This document shows, piece after piece, positions 1 through 5,789 of a stretch of DNA of 11,775 bases. Below the pieces are notes generated by a model. The model did not search any database. It was not told where the DNA came from and was given only the letters and a program-made list of their open reading frames with translations. Position 1 is the stretch's first letter. Each line of letters begins with the position of its first letter. The DNA is taken from the NCBI GenBank assembly GCA_019752775.1, contig JAIELU010000033.1, positions 1 to 11,775 on the forward strand, given 5' to 3'. A program made the position numbers and the translations under genes. Source of the DNA: Campylobacterales bacterium. GTDB taxonomy: Bacteria; Campylobacterota; Campylobacteria; Campylobacterales; Arcobacteraceae.

Positions 1-586
1 GATTTGCTCTTTGAATATAGTATTCTTTAGTTAAAGTAGCCCAATCTTCTAATTCTATTTTATTTGGAACAAAATCAACAACAGCAACATTTTGTTGATT
101 ATTTTCAAAAATTATAGGAATAGGATTATTTAATTGCTCTTTAAATTTTAGAATTTTTTTTTCCCATTGCTCTTTTAGTTTAGGTTGATTTTCAATTTGT
201 TTATTCCAGTTTATAATATTATTTTCATAACTTGTAATATTGGGTTCAATCCTTTGTTTTTGGTTTGGTTGATTTTCAATTAGTTGTTCCCAAATTTTAA
301 TCTGTTCTTTATGCTTTAAAATACCTTCTTCAATTTGTTGTTTTTGATGTGGAAGATTTTGTATTTCCTTTAAATATGAATCAATATTATTTTTAGCACT
401 ATTTCTTTGAATAATTTCATTTTGTATATTTTGTGTTTGATTTCGTACAAGATTAAGTAATCTAGTTTTCCCTGAACCATTTTTACCTGCGAGTAAGACC
501 ATATTACCGATTTTTTTCATTGAAATAGGTTTTAGTCCAACTGGATTTGTAATATTTTCTACTAAATTTACTTCTGTTATTTTCAT
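1..586 (-). CDS. AAA/ABC-type ATPase with coiled-coil-like repeats, N-terminal part (runs off the left edge)
   Basis: An open frame reads leftward from an ATG at 586 to the window edge, giving about 195 residues with no stop. It begins MKITEVNLVENI, followed by a Walker A motif, GKNGSGKT, at residues 34-41. This layout is typical of SMC/RecF/OLD-like P-loop ATPases that act on DNA or in defence and repair. Residues 77 to about 150 are rich in Lys, Gln, Glu and Ile and form a 28-residue repeat: units start at residues 77, 105 and 133 with N-L/Q-P and carry matching K-E/N-Q and W positions. The Walker B, signature and D-loop motifs would lie off the window. The Shine-Dalgarno is weak (AAGTAAG). 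The gene is divergent from the TetR regulator. Seen: P-loop and repeats. Inferred: ATPase. The exact family is not recognised. Confidence 0.75.
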   Translation of the reverse strand, partial: MKITEVNLVENITNPVGLKPISMKKIGNMVLLAGKNGSGKTRLLNLVRNQTQNIQNEIIQRNSAKNNIDSYLKEIQNLPHQKQQIEEGILKHKEQIKIWEQLIENQPNQKQRIEPNITSYENNIINWNKQIENQPKLKEQWEKKILKFKEQLNNPIPIIFENNQQNVAVVDFVPNKIELEDWATLTKEYYIQRAN

Positions 587-650
587 AAGCTTACTTTTTA
601 TTATATTTTGAACTCATATACTATATTAAAATCACTTAAATTAATTATTA

Positions 651-656
651 TATAAT
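651..656 (+). promoter_or_regulatory. Putative -10 element for the TetR gene
   Basis: A perfect TATAAT lies in a very AT-rich stretch about 50 bp before the ATG at 709. It would start transcription near 663 and place the inverted-repeat operator (685-700) in the early transcribed region. No clear -35 box is seen, which is common in Campylobacterota promoters. AT-rich DNA makes chance matches likely. Confidence 0.35.
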
Positions 657-684
657 ATTTAAGCAACCATAAGCTAAACTTTTA

Positions 685-700
685 CCAAACAATCGTTTGG
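685..700 (+). promoter_or_regulatory. Inverted-repeat operator upstream of the TetR gene
   Basis: The perfect dyad CCAAAC-AATC-GTTTGG has 6-bp arms and a 4-bp spacer. The 15-bp core CAAACAATCGTTTGG recurs at 1288-1302 in front of the HPP gene. The right arm also supplies the GGA that serves as a weak Shine-Dalgarno for the ATG at 709, so a bound repressor would cover the translation start region. This is the size and position expected of an autoregulatory TetR operator. Confidence 0.75.
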
Positions 701-708
701 ATAAAATT

Positions 709-1263
709 ATGGCAATTAAAAAAACATCAAGAGAAGAGATTTTAAAAGAGTCTATTAAACTTTTTAAAATACGAGGATATTCAAATACTTCTATGGCAAA
801 TATTGCTAAGGCTTGTGGGCTAATTAAAGGAAGTATTTATCATCATTTTAAGAGTAAAGATGAGATAGGTTTGGAGTCTTTAAAGTATATTCACAACTAT
901 TTTGCTGAGTTTATTTTTTCTATAACTTACAGAAGTGATTTAAGTGATAAACAAAAAATAGAGCTTTTTGTAAAAAAAACTGATGAGTACTTTTTGCAAA
1001 GTGAGGGTGGTTGTTTACTTGGAAATTTGGCTTTAGAATCTAGCACTTTAAACTTGGATTTTAAAGAAGAAATAAAAGCATATTTTACAGCTTGGGAAAA
1101 TGCTTTGATAAAAATCTTTGAAAATAAATACCCAAAAATAGAAGCTTCAAATCTTGCAAAAGAGTATGTGGCTTTAACTCAAGGTGCAATAATGATGATG
1201 AATTTATATGATTTATCGGATAATTATCTAAAAGTTGGTGAAAAAATCATTAGTTTAATCTAA
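709..1263 (+). CDS. TetR/AcrR-family transcriptional regulator
   Basis: This is a 184-residue protein, a usual length for a TetR repressor. The N-terminal DNA-binding domain (about residues 6-52) shows the family pattern: I-L-x-x-S-I-x-L-F, then G-Y-S-N-T-S-M-A-N-I-A, G-L-I-K-G-S-I-Y-H-H-F and K-D-E. The C-terminal ligand/dimer domain contains GGCLLGNLALE (residues 100-110), resembling the AcuR/NemR-type C-terminal domain; Cys102 could be a sensing residue, though that is inference. I prefer the ATG at 709 (GGA seven bases upstream) to the in-frame TTG at 697, which lies inside the operator and has no ribosome site. Matching operators before this gene and the next suggest it represses itself and the HPP gene. 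The inducer is unknown. Confidence 0.9.
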   Translation: MAIKKTSREEILKESIKLFKIRGYSNTSMANIAKACGLIKGSIYHHFKSKDEIGLESLKYIHNYFAEFIFSITYRSDLSDKQKIELFVKKTDEYFLQSEGGCLLGNLALESSTLNLDFKEEIKAYFTAWENALIKIFENKYPKIEASNLAKEYVALTQGAIMMMNLYDLSDNYLKVGEKIISLI

Positions 1264-1275
1264 TGGTTTTTTTTT
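1243..1275 (+). terminator. Rho-independent terminator overlapping the TetR stop codon
   Basis: The stem CATTAG (1248-1253) / CTAATG (1260-1265) has a 6-nt loop. It is extended by a T-G wobble and A-T pairs, and is followed directly by nine T residues (1267-1275). The stop codon TAA (1261-1263) lies inside the right arm. The stem is AT-rich, so strength is uncertain, but the layout implies that the HPP gene has its own promoter. Confidence 0.55.
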
Positions 1276-1284
1276 ATCTTATTT

Positions 1285-1304
1285 AAACAAACAATCGTTT
1301 GGTT
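1285..1304 (+). promoter_or_regulatory. Inverted-repeat operator upstream of the HPP gene
   Basis: The dyad CAAAC-AATC-GTTTG (1288-1301) has further matching outer pairs at 1285-1286 and 1303-1304. It shares 15 identical bases with the operator at 685-700. It would fill the spacer between a possible -35 (TTAAAC, 1283-1288) and -10 (TATTAT, 1306-1311), the classic place for a TetR repressor to block RNA polymerase. Confidence 0.75.
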
Positions 1305-1305
1305 G

Positions 1306-1311
1306 TATTAT
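1306..1311 (+). promoter_or_regulatory. Putative -10 element for the HPP gene
   Basis: TATTAT directly follows the operator at 1285-1304, 17 bp after TTAAAC (1283-1288). Transcription would start near 1318, just ahead of the Shine-Dalgarno at 1321-1328, giving a short leader. It would argue against the in-frame ATG at 1310 being the start codon. Confidence 0.4.
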
Positions 1312-1333
1312 GAAATTTATAAAAAGGAAAAAT

Positions 1334-1843
1334 ATGAATTATTTCAAAAAATTCAAAGGGCAGGGCGAAGCACTTCCAATAAAATCACCAATTAGTGAAA
1401 TAGTTTTTGCATGGTTTGGTGGATTTATTTCAATATTTATTATTGGATATCTTACAAAATCTTATGACAATCTCTTGATTATGGGTTCATTTGGAGCCTC
1501 TTGTGTGTTGTTATTTGGATTTCCTAAAAGTCCATTCTCACAACCTAGAAATGTAATTTTAGGGCATTTTTTATCTACATTTATTGGTTTAGCTTTTTTA
1601 CATATTTTAGGAAATGAGTATTGGAGTATGGCATTAGCACTTGCAACTGTAATTGCAGTTATGATAGCCACAAGAACAGTTCACCCACCAGCTGGATCAA
1701 ATCCTTTAATAGTATTTTTATTGGGTGCAAATTGGGATTATTTGATTTTTCCTAGTTTGATGGGTTCTATTATTTTAGTTCTTGTAGCTTTGTTTTATAA
1801 TAATTTACATAAAAATAGAGTTTATCCACAATATTGGATGTAG
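1334..1843 (+). CDS. HPP-family integral membrane protein (possible nitrite/anion transporter)
   Basis: A 169-residue, very hydrophobic protein with about four to five membrane segments (roughly residues 23-41, 46-62, 74-92, 99-114 and 124-155). The family hallmark HPPAGSNP is at residues 117-124, and the loop FPKSPFSQPRNV (63-74) is also typical of HPP proteins. Some plant and cyanobacterial HPP proteins have been linked to nitrite transport; whether this one moves nitrite is inference. An AAAAAGGA Shine-Dalgarno at 1321-1328 fits the ATG at 1334 with a 5-nt spacer. The in-frame ATG at 1310 overlaps the putative -10 and has no ribosome site. The gene sits behind its own copy of the TetR operator, so it is probably the regulator's target. 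Confidence 0.88.
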   Translation: MNYFKKFKGQGEALPIKSPISEIVFAWFGGFISIFIIGYLTKSYDNLLIMGSFGASCVLLFGFPKSPFSQPRNVILGHFLSTFIGLAFLHILGNEYWSMALALATVIAVMIATRTVHPPAGSNPLIVFLLGANWDYLIFPSLMGSIILVLVALFYNNLHKNRVYPQYWM

Positions 1844-1852
1844 TTTTTAAAG

Positions 1853-1875
1853 TATTGACATTTTAAATGTCAATA
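1853..1875. terminator. Hairpin between convergent HPP and ATP-grasp genes
   Basis: A perfect 10-bp stem, TATTGACATT (1853-1862) / AATGTCAATA (1866-1875), with a 3-nt loop lies in the 45-bp gap between the two convergent stop codons. It is symmetric and could end transcripts from both sides. Neither flank has a clean T-run, so it may work by pausing or RNA stabilisation instead. Confidence 0.6.
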
Positions 1876-1888
1876 TCTTAATTAAATA

Positions 1889-2875
1889 CTAAATTTCAAT
1901 TTTCTCCGGTAAAATAATCCCCGCATCAACAATTCTTAAAATCATTTGTTCATAATCCATATTTTCATTAAGTAAAAAAGATTTATAGAAATATCCTTCA
2001 TTTAGTTCTGGTATAAAGTTTGCTTCCACAAAATGTAAAATCCCATTAAAGCTTGTTTTTATATCAATTTTTCCCATAGTTTTCCCGCCTAAAGCTCTAA
2101 ATGAGTTTATTGCGATATTACAAAGTTCTTTATAGATTTTTTTATCACTTACAATATTTAACTCTTCTAAAACATTTTGTTTATTTTCACAATCTAAAAC
2201 ACGATGTCCATTTCTATTTTTTGCAGCAACAATTTCAATAGGTAGAATCATTAAAATATTTTTTGATTTATTTTCTAAAATACTTACACTATATTCTTTC
2301 CCTGATAGATAATTTTCTACTAAAGTACGAGATTGTTGAGTGTTATAAATATCCAAAACTTTTGCTTGGTATTTTTTGAAATCAAAAACAACAGATTCAG
2401 GAGTTATTCCTTGACTATCTTCTCCTGATACTGGTTTAAGAAATAAAGGAAATGTTACAGGAAGTGAACTTTCCATTTCATGTTCATCTGGTTGAGTCGT
2501 AAAAAAATTTGCTGTATTTATGTTTGCTTCTTTTACAAGAAGTTTTGCATTATTTTTATCATATTCATTATTTAATGCTTCTTTATTTGAAGTAATATAG
2601 TGGATTTTATTTTTTTCTAGATAGCCTGAAAGCCAGATTTCTTGGTTTGAGAAATTAAAATATTTTATACTTGAAAATACTAAATCAGGTTTTCTTTTTA
2701 CTAAAGATTTTAAATCATCTTCATTTTTTATAATAGTTACAACAACTTTTTCATAGCTTTTTGACAAGATTTCTAAAATTAGATTTTCATCTAGTTTTAT
2801 TCCAATATTTTTTGAGTTAGCAAGTGAGGGTTCTATAACAATTTCTATTGATTTATTTATTTTTATAAGTGAGAT
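1889..2875 (-). CDS. D-Ala-D-Ala-ligase-like ATP-grasp enzyme with a non-canonical or lost start codon
   Basis: Numbering is from the first ordinary start codon in frame, TTG at 2767 (292 residues). ATP-grasp signs: the Lys strand FLKPVSGEDSQGI (109-121), LVENYLSGKEYSV (149-161), and the metal-binding end GKIDIK...EANFIPEL (232-255). These resemble D-alanine-D-alanine ligases, but the usual E-x-N-x-x-P-G is EANFIPE, so the substrate may differ. The frame stays open upstream to a stop at 2881-2879. That extension reads like the missing first strand and helix of the pre-ATP-grasp domain (IEIVIEPS, then ENLILEILSKSY). It contains no ATG, GTG or TTG, yet a good AAGGA (2886-2882) lies 6 nt before an ATC codon at 2875-2873, which I take as the start or a mutated ATG. 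The product adds D-amino acids or related substrates to an acceptor with ATP; the exact reaction is unknown. Confidence 0.75.
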   Translation of the reverse strand: MSLIKINKSIEIVIEPSLANSKNIGIKLDENLILEILSKSYEKVVVTIIKNEDDLKSLVKRKPDLVFSSIKYFNFSNQEIWLSGYLEKNKIHYITSNKEALNNEYDKNNAKLLVKEANINTANFFTTQPDEHEMESSLPVTFPLFLKPVSGEDSQGITPESVVFDFKKYQAKVLDIYNTQQSRTLVENYLSGKEYSVSILENKSKNILMILPIEIVAAKNRNGHRVLDCENKQNVLEELNIVSDKKIYKELCNIAINSFRALGGKTMGKIDIKTSFNGILHFVEANFIPELNEGYFYKSFLLNENMDYEQMILRIVDAGIILPEKIEI

Positions 2876-2890
2876 GACTTATCCTTTTTT
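2873..2890 (-). promoter_or_regulatory. Ribosome binding site pointing at an ATC start
   Basis: On the minus strand AAAAAAGGA (2890-2882) is followed after 6 nt by ATC (2875-2873), which opens the frame of the ATP-grasp gene immediately after an in-frame stop (2881-2879). No ATG, GTG or TTG occurs in that frame before 2767. The spacing is ideal for initiation at the ATC, or marks where an ATG used to be. Confidence 0.5.
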
Positions 2891-2968
2891 ACGATTTTCG
2901 TATTATTAAATAGTTTATTTTAGTTGAAAAAACTATCTAGAGTTGTTTGAGGTTAGCGTAAATAGTAT

Positions 2969-3001
2969 TAATTACATATTTTTATAATTTATTTGTAATT
3001 A
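2969..3001 (+). promoter_or_regulatory. Promoter with flanking dyad upstream of the DEAD-box helicase
   Basis: A perfect TATAAT at 2983-2988 sits between the arms of an 8-bp inverted repeat, TAATTACA (2969-2976) and TGTAATTA (2994-3001), with a 17-bp spacer. Transcription from this -10 would start near 2995 and leave a leader of about 70 nt. The dyad straddling the -10 could be an operator or a chance AT-rich repeat. Confidence 0.4.
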
Positions 3002-3064
3002 TGGGTCTTAATAAAGGCAAATAATCATAAAATACCCCAATCAAACAAGTAATTAAGGATATTT

Positions 3065-4309
3065 ATGCCATTTTCGAATTTAGGTCTTAGTCAAAAAATA
3101 TATAAAGCACTTGATGAGAATGCTTATAAAAATCCAACAATTATTCAAGAAAGAGTAATTCCCTTGGTTCTTGAAAACAAAGATATTATGGCAAAAGCTC
3201 AAACTGGTAGTGGAAAAACAGCAAGTTTTGTTTTACCAATTTTACAACTATTATTAAATAAAGAAGAAGATAAAGAGCATAAAGCAAAGGCAAAAATATC
3301 AACTTTAGTCTTAACTCCTACAAGAGAATTGGCTCTTCAAGTATCAAAGGCTTTTATTGATTTTTCTAAATATTTTGAAAATAAACCTAAAATTGTAAGT
3401 GTAATAGGTGGAGAAAGTCTTACACAACAACTTTTAGATATTCAAAAAGGTTGTGATATTGTTGTGGCAACTACTGGAAGATTACTTGATATTTTAGATA
3501 AAAAACAACTAAATTTATCAAATCTGGAATTTTTTGTTTTAGATGAAGCAGATAAAATGCTAGATTTGGGATTTGAAGAAGAATTAGAAATACTTTTAAA
3601 ATCACTTCCTTCAAAAAGACAAAATTTACTATTTTCAGCTACTTATCCACAAAAAATGTTAAATATTGCTGCAAAAATTACAACAACAGCTTTAGAGATT
3701 TTTATTGAAGATGAAACTCAAATAGTTCAAACTATAAATCAAAGGGTAATAGAAGTAAATAAAGAGAACAGAAGCGCACTTTTACGAAATCTAATAGAAA
3801 ATAATTCATGGGAGCAAATACTTGTTTTCATGGCAAATAAACGTTCTTGTGACAATATCGCTTCTAAATTTAGAAAATATGGATTAAATGCAGAGTCTTT
3901 TCATGGTGATTTACTTCAAGAAGAAAGAAATGATACTTTAGAAGATTTTAAAAACAAAAAAATAAAGATTTTATTTGCAACAGATATTGCAGCACGAGGA
4001 CTTCATATAGATGATATTTCATGTGTAATAAATTTTGATTTACCAAGAGCATCAGCTGATTATATTCATAGAATTGGAAGAACTGGAAGAGCTGGTAAAA
4101 GTGGAGATTCAATTTCTTTTGTAGGACTTGAAGATTTTGAACATTTTTCATTAATAGAAAAAAGATGTGATATAAAACTGGAAAAAGAGCAAATAATTGG
4201 TTTTGAACTTACAGGAATGCCAATAAAAAAAGAAAAAGGAAATGAACCTATAAAAGGTGCAAGAAAAAGTAAAAAAGATAAGTTAAGAGAAAATGCTTTA
4301 AAAGACTAG
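3065..4309 (+). CDS. rhlE: DEAD-box ATP-dependent RNA helicase, RhlE-like
   Basis: A 414-residue cytoplasmic helicase that unwinds RNA duplexes for ribosome assembly or mRNA turnover. All core motifs are visible: Q motif with Gln28 after the N-terminal aromatic region, motif I AQTGSGKT (45-52), Ia PTREL (85-89), Ib TTGR (136-139), II DEAD (160-163), III SAT (191-193) and VI HRIGRTGR (335-342). The C-terminal tail is short and lysine-rich (about residues 383-414), more like RhlE than the long RNA-binding tails of DeaD/CsdA. Motif Ib has Thr where Pro is usual (TPGR). The start is supported by AAGGA at 3055-3059 with a 5-nt spacer. The last four bases overlap the convergent exporter gene. The symbol is by resemblance only. 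Confidence 0.9.
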   Translation: MPFSNLGLSQKIYKALDENAYKNPTIIQERVIPLVLENKDIMAKAQTGSGKTASFVLPILQLLLNKEEDKEHKAKAKISTLVLTPTRELALQVSKAFIDFSKYFENKPKIVSVIGGESLTQQLLDIQKGCDIVVATTGRLLDILDKKQLNLSNLEFFVLDEADKMLDLGFEEELEILLKSLPSKRQNLLFSATYPQKMLNIAAKITTTALEIFIEDETQIVQTINQRVIEVNKENRSALLRNLIENNSWEQILVFMANKRSCDNIASKFRKYGLNAESFHGDLLQEERNDTLEDFKNKKIKILFATDIAARGLHIDDISCVINFDLPRASADYIHRIGRTGRAGKSGDSISFVGLEDFEHFSLIEKRCDIKLEKEQIIGFELTGMPIKKEKGNEPIKGARKSKKDKLRENALKD

Positions 4310-4326
4310 ATAGTCTTATAAAGCAT
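4293..4326. terminator. 34-bp hairpin formed by the overlapping ends of two convergent genes
   Basis: Two 16-bp arms (4293-4308 and 4311-4326) pair with a single mismatch around a 2-nt loop. The hairpin spans the last residues and stop codons of both the helicase (stop 4307-4309) and the exporter (stop 4308-4306). On the minus strand it runs into the T-rich stretch TTTTCTCTT, which suits a terminator for the seven-gene operon. On the plus strand no T-run follows. Confidence 0.6.
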
Positions 4327-5040
4327 GATAGCTAAAACAACTACATTTAAAAGTAGAATATAATTTTTGTAAGAAGTTGCTTTTACCATATCTTTAACTT
4401 TAATTCCAAAATATACTCCAATAAGTGAACCAATACCTACTGTTGCACCCTCAACAAATAACATTTGACCTTGATATGAAGTTGATATAAACCCTGCAAT
4501 TGAAGAAAAAATTACAAAAAATAGTCCCAAAGCAGTTGCCGCTTTTAAGTCATATCTTAAATAACCAACTAAGATAGGCGTTAATAAAATAGAACCACCA
4601 ACCCCAATACTCATAGCTAAAATACCAATAACAGCACCTATTAATATTAAAATATAAGTGTTTCTTATTTGAACATTTTCAGTTTGAATAGCAGGCGAAT
4701 AAAAAATTCTGATAATTGTAAATATAAGAATAGCTATGAAAAGATATTGTAAAGATTCGTTTGATACATTTGGTACAAAATATCCGCTTAATAAACCACC
4801 AATAGAACCACCAATTCCTAAGACAACTCCATCTCTTATAACATCTTTAGCTTTTTTTGCATTTAAAAAAGAACCATAGATTGAAGAAAAAACCATTTGC
4901 ATGATAGATATTGCAACAGCTTCTTTCATTACAAAACCAGTTGCTAAAAGTAAAGGAACTAATATTGTTCCCCCTCCAATTCCAAAAAAACCAGAAGTAA
5001 ATCCAGTTACTATTCCAAATATTGCAAGTTCTAAACTCAA
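4306..5040 (-). CDS. TSUP (TauE/SafE) family membrane exporter
   Basis: A 244-residue hydrophobic protein of about seven to eight membrane segments. The internal two-fold repeat of the TSUP family is clear: GFFGIGGGTILVPLL near residues 17-31 and MSIGVGGSILLTPILV near 143-158. Members export sulfite, sulfoacetate, thiosulfate or other small anions. Being last in an operon directly after cysE, it may handle a sulfur compound linked to cysteine synthesis; this is inference. The start is TTG at 5040, not ATG: AGGAAAG lies seven bases upstream, and the codon overlaps the cysE stop as TTGA, indicating translational coupling. The gene ends in a 4-bp overlap with the helicase. Confidence 0.9.
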   Translation of the reverse strand: MSLELAIFGIVTGFTSGFFGIGGGTILVPLLLATGFVMKEAVAISIMQMVFSSIYGSFLNAKKAKDVIRDGVVLGIGGSIGGLLSGYFVPNVSNESLQYLFIAILIFTIIRIFYSPAIQTENVQIRNTYILILIGAVIGILAMSIGVGGSILLTPILVGYLRYDLKAATALGLFFVIFSSIAGFISTSYQGQMLFVEGATVGIGSLIGVYFGIKVKDMVKATSYKNYILLLNVVVLAIMLYKTI

Positions 5041-5789
5041 GAATCTTTCCTTTTTATTGAGTTCATGGCTTCAATGAAGTTATTATAATCATCTTCTAAC
5101 TTTTTATCTTTTTGAGTTAAATCTATTCCATCTTCTTCTTTTAGTGCAACTTCAACTAAATGAATTCTATCAAGAAGATATTTGAACATTTCTTTGTTAA
5201 TATCAGGTAAATCGCCATGTTCCATTTTACAATTTTTATTATCTCTTTTGATAATTTTTGCAGGAACTCCAACAGCAGTTGAATTATCAGGAACATCACA
5301 AACAACAACAGAGTTTGCTCCAATTTTAGAGTTTTTACCAATTGTAATATTTCCTAAAACTTTTGCACCACTTCCTATTACTGTATTTGATTTAACAGTT
5401 GGATGTCGTTTGCCTTTATTTAAACTAACTCCACCAAGAGTTACTCCTTGATAAATTAAAACATCATCTTCAACGATTGCTGTTGCCCCAATCACAACAC
5501 CAATAGCATGGTCAATAAAAACTCTTCTACCTATTGTACAAGCTGGATGAATATCTGTTTTTGTTAAAAAGCTAGATATTCCACTAATTACTCTTGATAG
5601 TTTTTTCCAACCTTTATAATAAAGTTTATTTGCAATTCTATAATTTATAATTGCCCAAACACCTGGGTAATTAAAAACTAGCTCTAAATTATTATCAAGA
5701 GCAGGGTCATTATTTCTTGGTACATAAAAATCTTCTTTTAATTGCTTCCAAAATGATATTTTTTCTTCTGCAACTTCTTCATTACTCAT
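5037..5789 (-). CDS. cysE: Serine O-acetyltransferase
   Basis: Transfers acetyl from acetyl-CoA to L-serine, giving O-acetylserine for cysteine synthase. Of 250 residues, about 10-75 form the helical N-terminal part. From Asp79 (DIHPACTIG) a left-handed beta-helix of hexapeptide repeats follows, with catalytic FIDHAIGVVIG (91-101, His94) and YQGVTLGG (113-120), ending at VGVPAKII. The usual DHG and GETA are DHA and GATA here. A charged C-terminal extension of about 60 residues follows the hexapeptide domain; in other family members the C-terminus mediates cysteine feedback and cysteine synthase binding. The ATG at 5789 overlaps the end of speA by 8 bp, and GGAG lies 5 nt upstream inside speA. 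Confidence 0.93.
   Translation of the reverse strand: MSNEEVAEEKISFWKQLKEDFYVPRNNDPALDNNLELVFNYPGVWAIINYRIANKLYYKGWKKLSRVISGISSFLTKTDIHPACTIGRRVFIDHAIGVVIGATAIVEDDVLIYQGVTLGGVSLNKGKRHPTVKSNTVIGSGAKVLGNITIGKNSKIGANSVVVCDVPDNSTAVGVPAKIIKRDNKNCKMEHGDLPDINKEMFKYLLDRIHLVEVALKEEDGIDLTQKDKKLEDDYNNFIEAMNSIKRKDS

Noticed and set aside
190..358. CRISPR-like or tandem DNA repeat
   Set aside because: The 84-bp period is in frame and conserved at the protein level only; apart from short stretches of about 15 bp the DNA units differ, and there are no spacers.
697..708. TTG start adding four residues to the TetR protein
   Set aside because: It lies inside the operator's right arm and has no ribosome binding site. 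The ATG at 709 has GGA at a normal distance and gives a usual TetR N-terminus.
1310..1333. Upstream ATG for the HPP protein
   Set aside because: It overlaps the putative -10 and has no Shine-Dalgarno, whereas the ATG at 1334 has AAAAAGGA at 5 nt.
1462..1671. Open frame on the minus strand, 69 residues
   Set aside because: It is fully inside the HPP gene on the opposite strand, with no ribosome site and no recognisable domain.
2891..2901. ACGATTTTCGT palindrome beside the ATP-grasp ribosome site
   Set aside because: Arms of only four bases; expected by chance in this sequence.
3948..4151. Open frame on the minus strand inside the helicase gene
   Set aside because: The low-complexity Leu/Phe/Gln-rich product is the antisense shadow of the AT-rich helicase coding sequence.
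5156..5451. Open frames on both strands inside cysE
   Set aside because: Both are shadows of a well-supported serine acetyltransferase and show no motif of their own.
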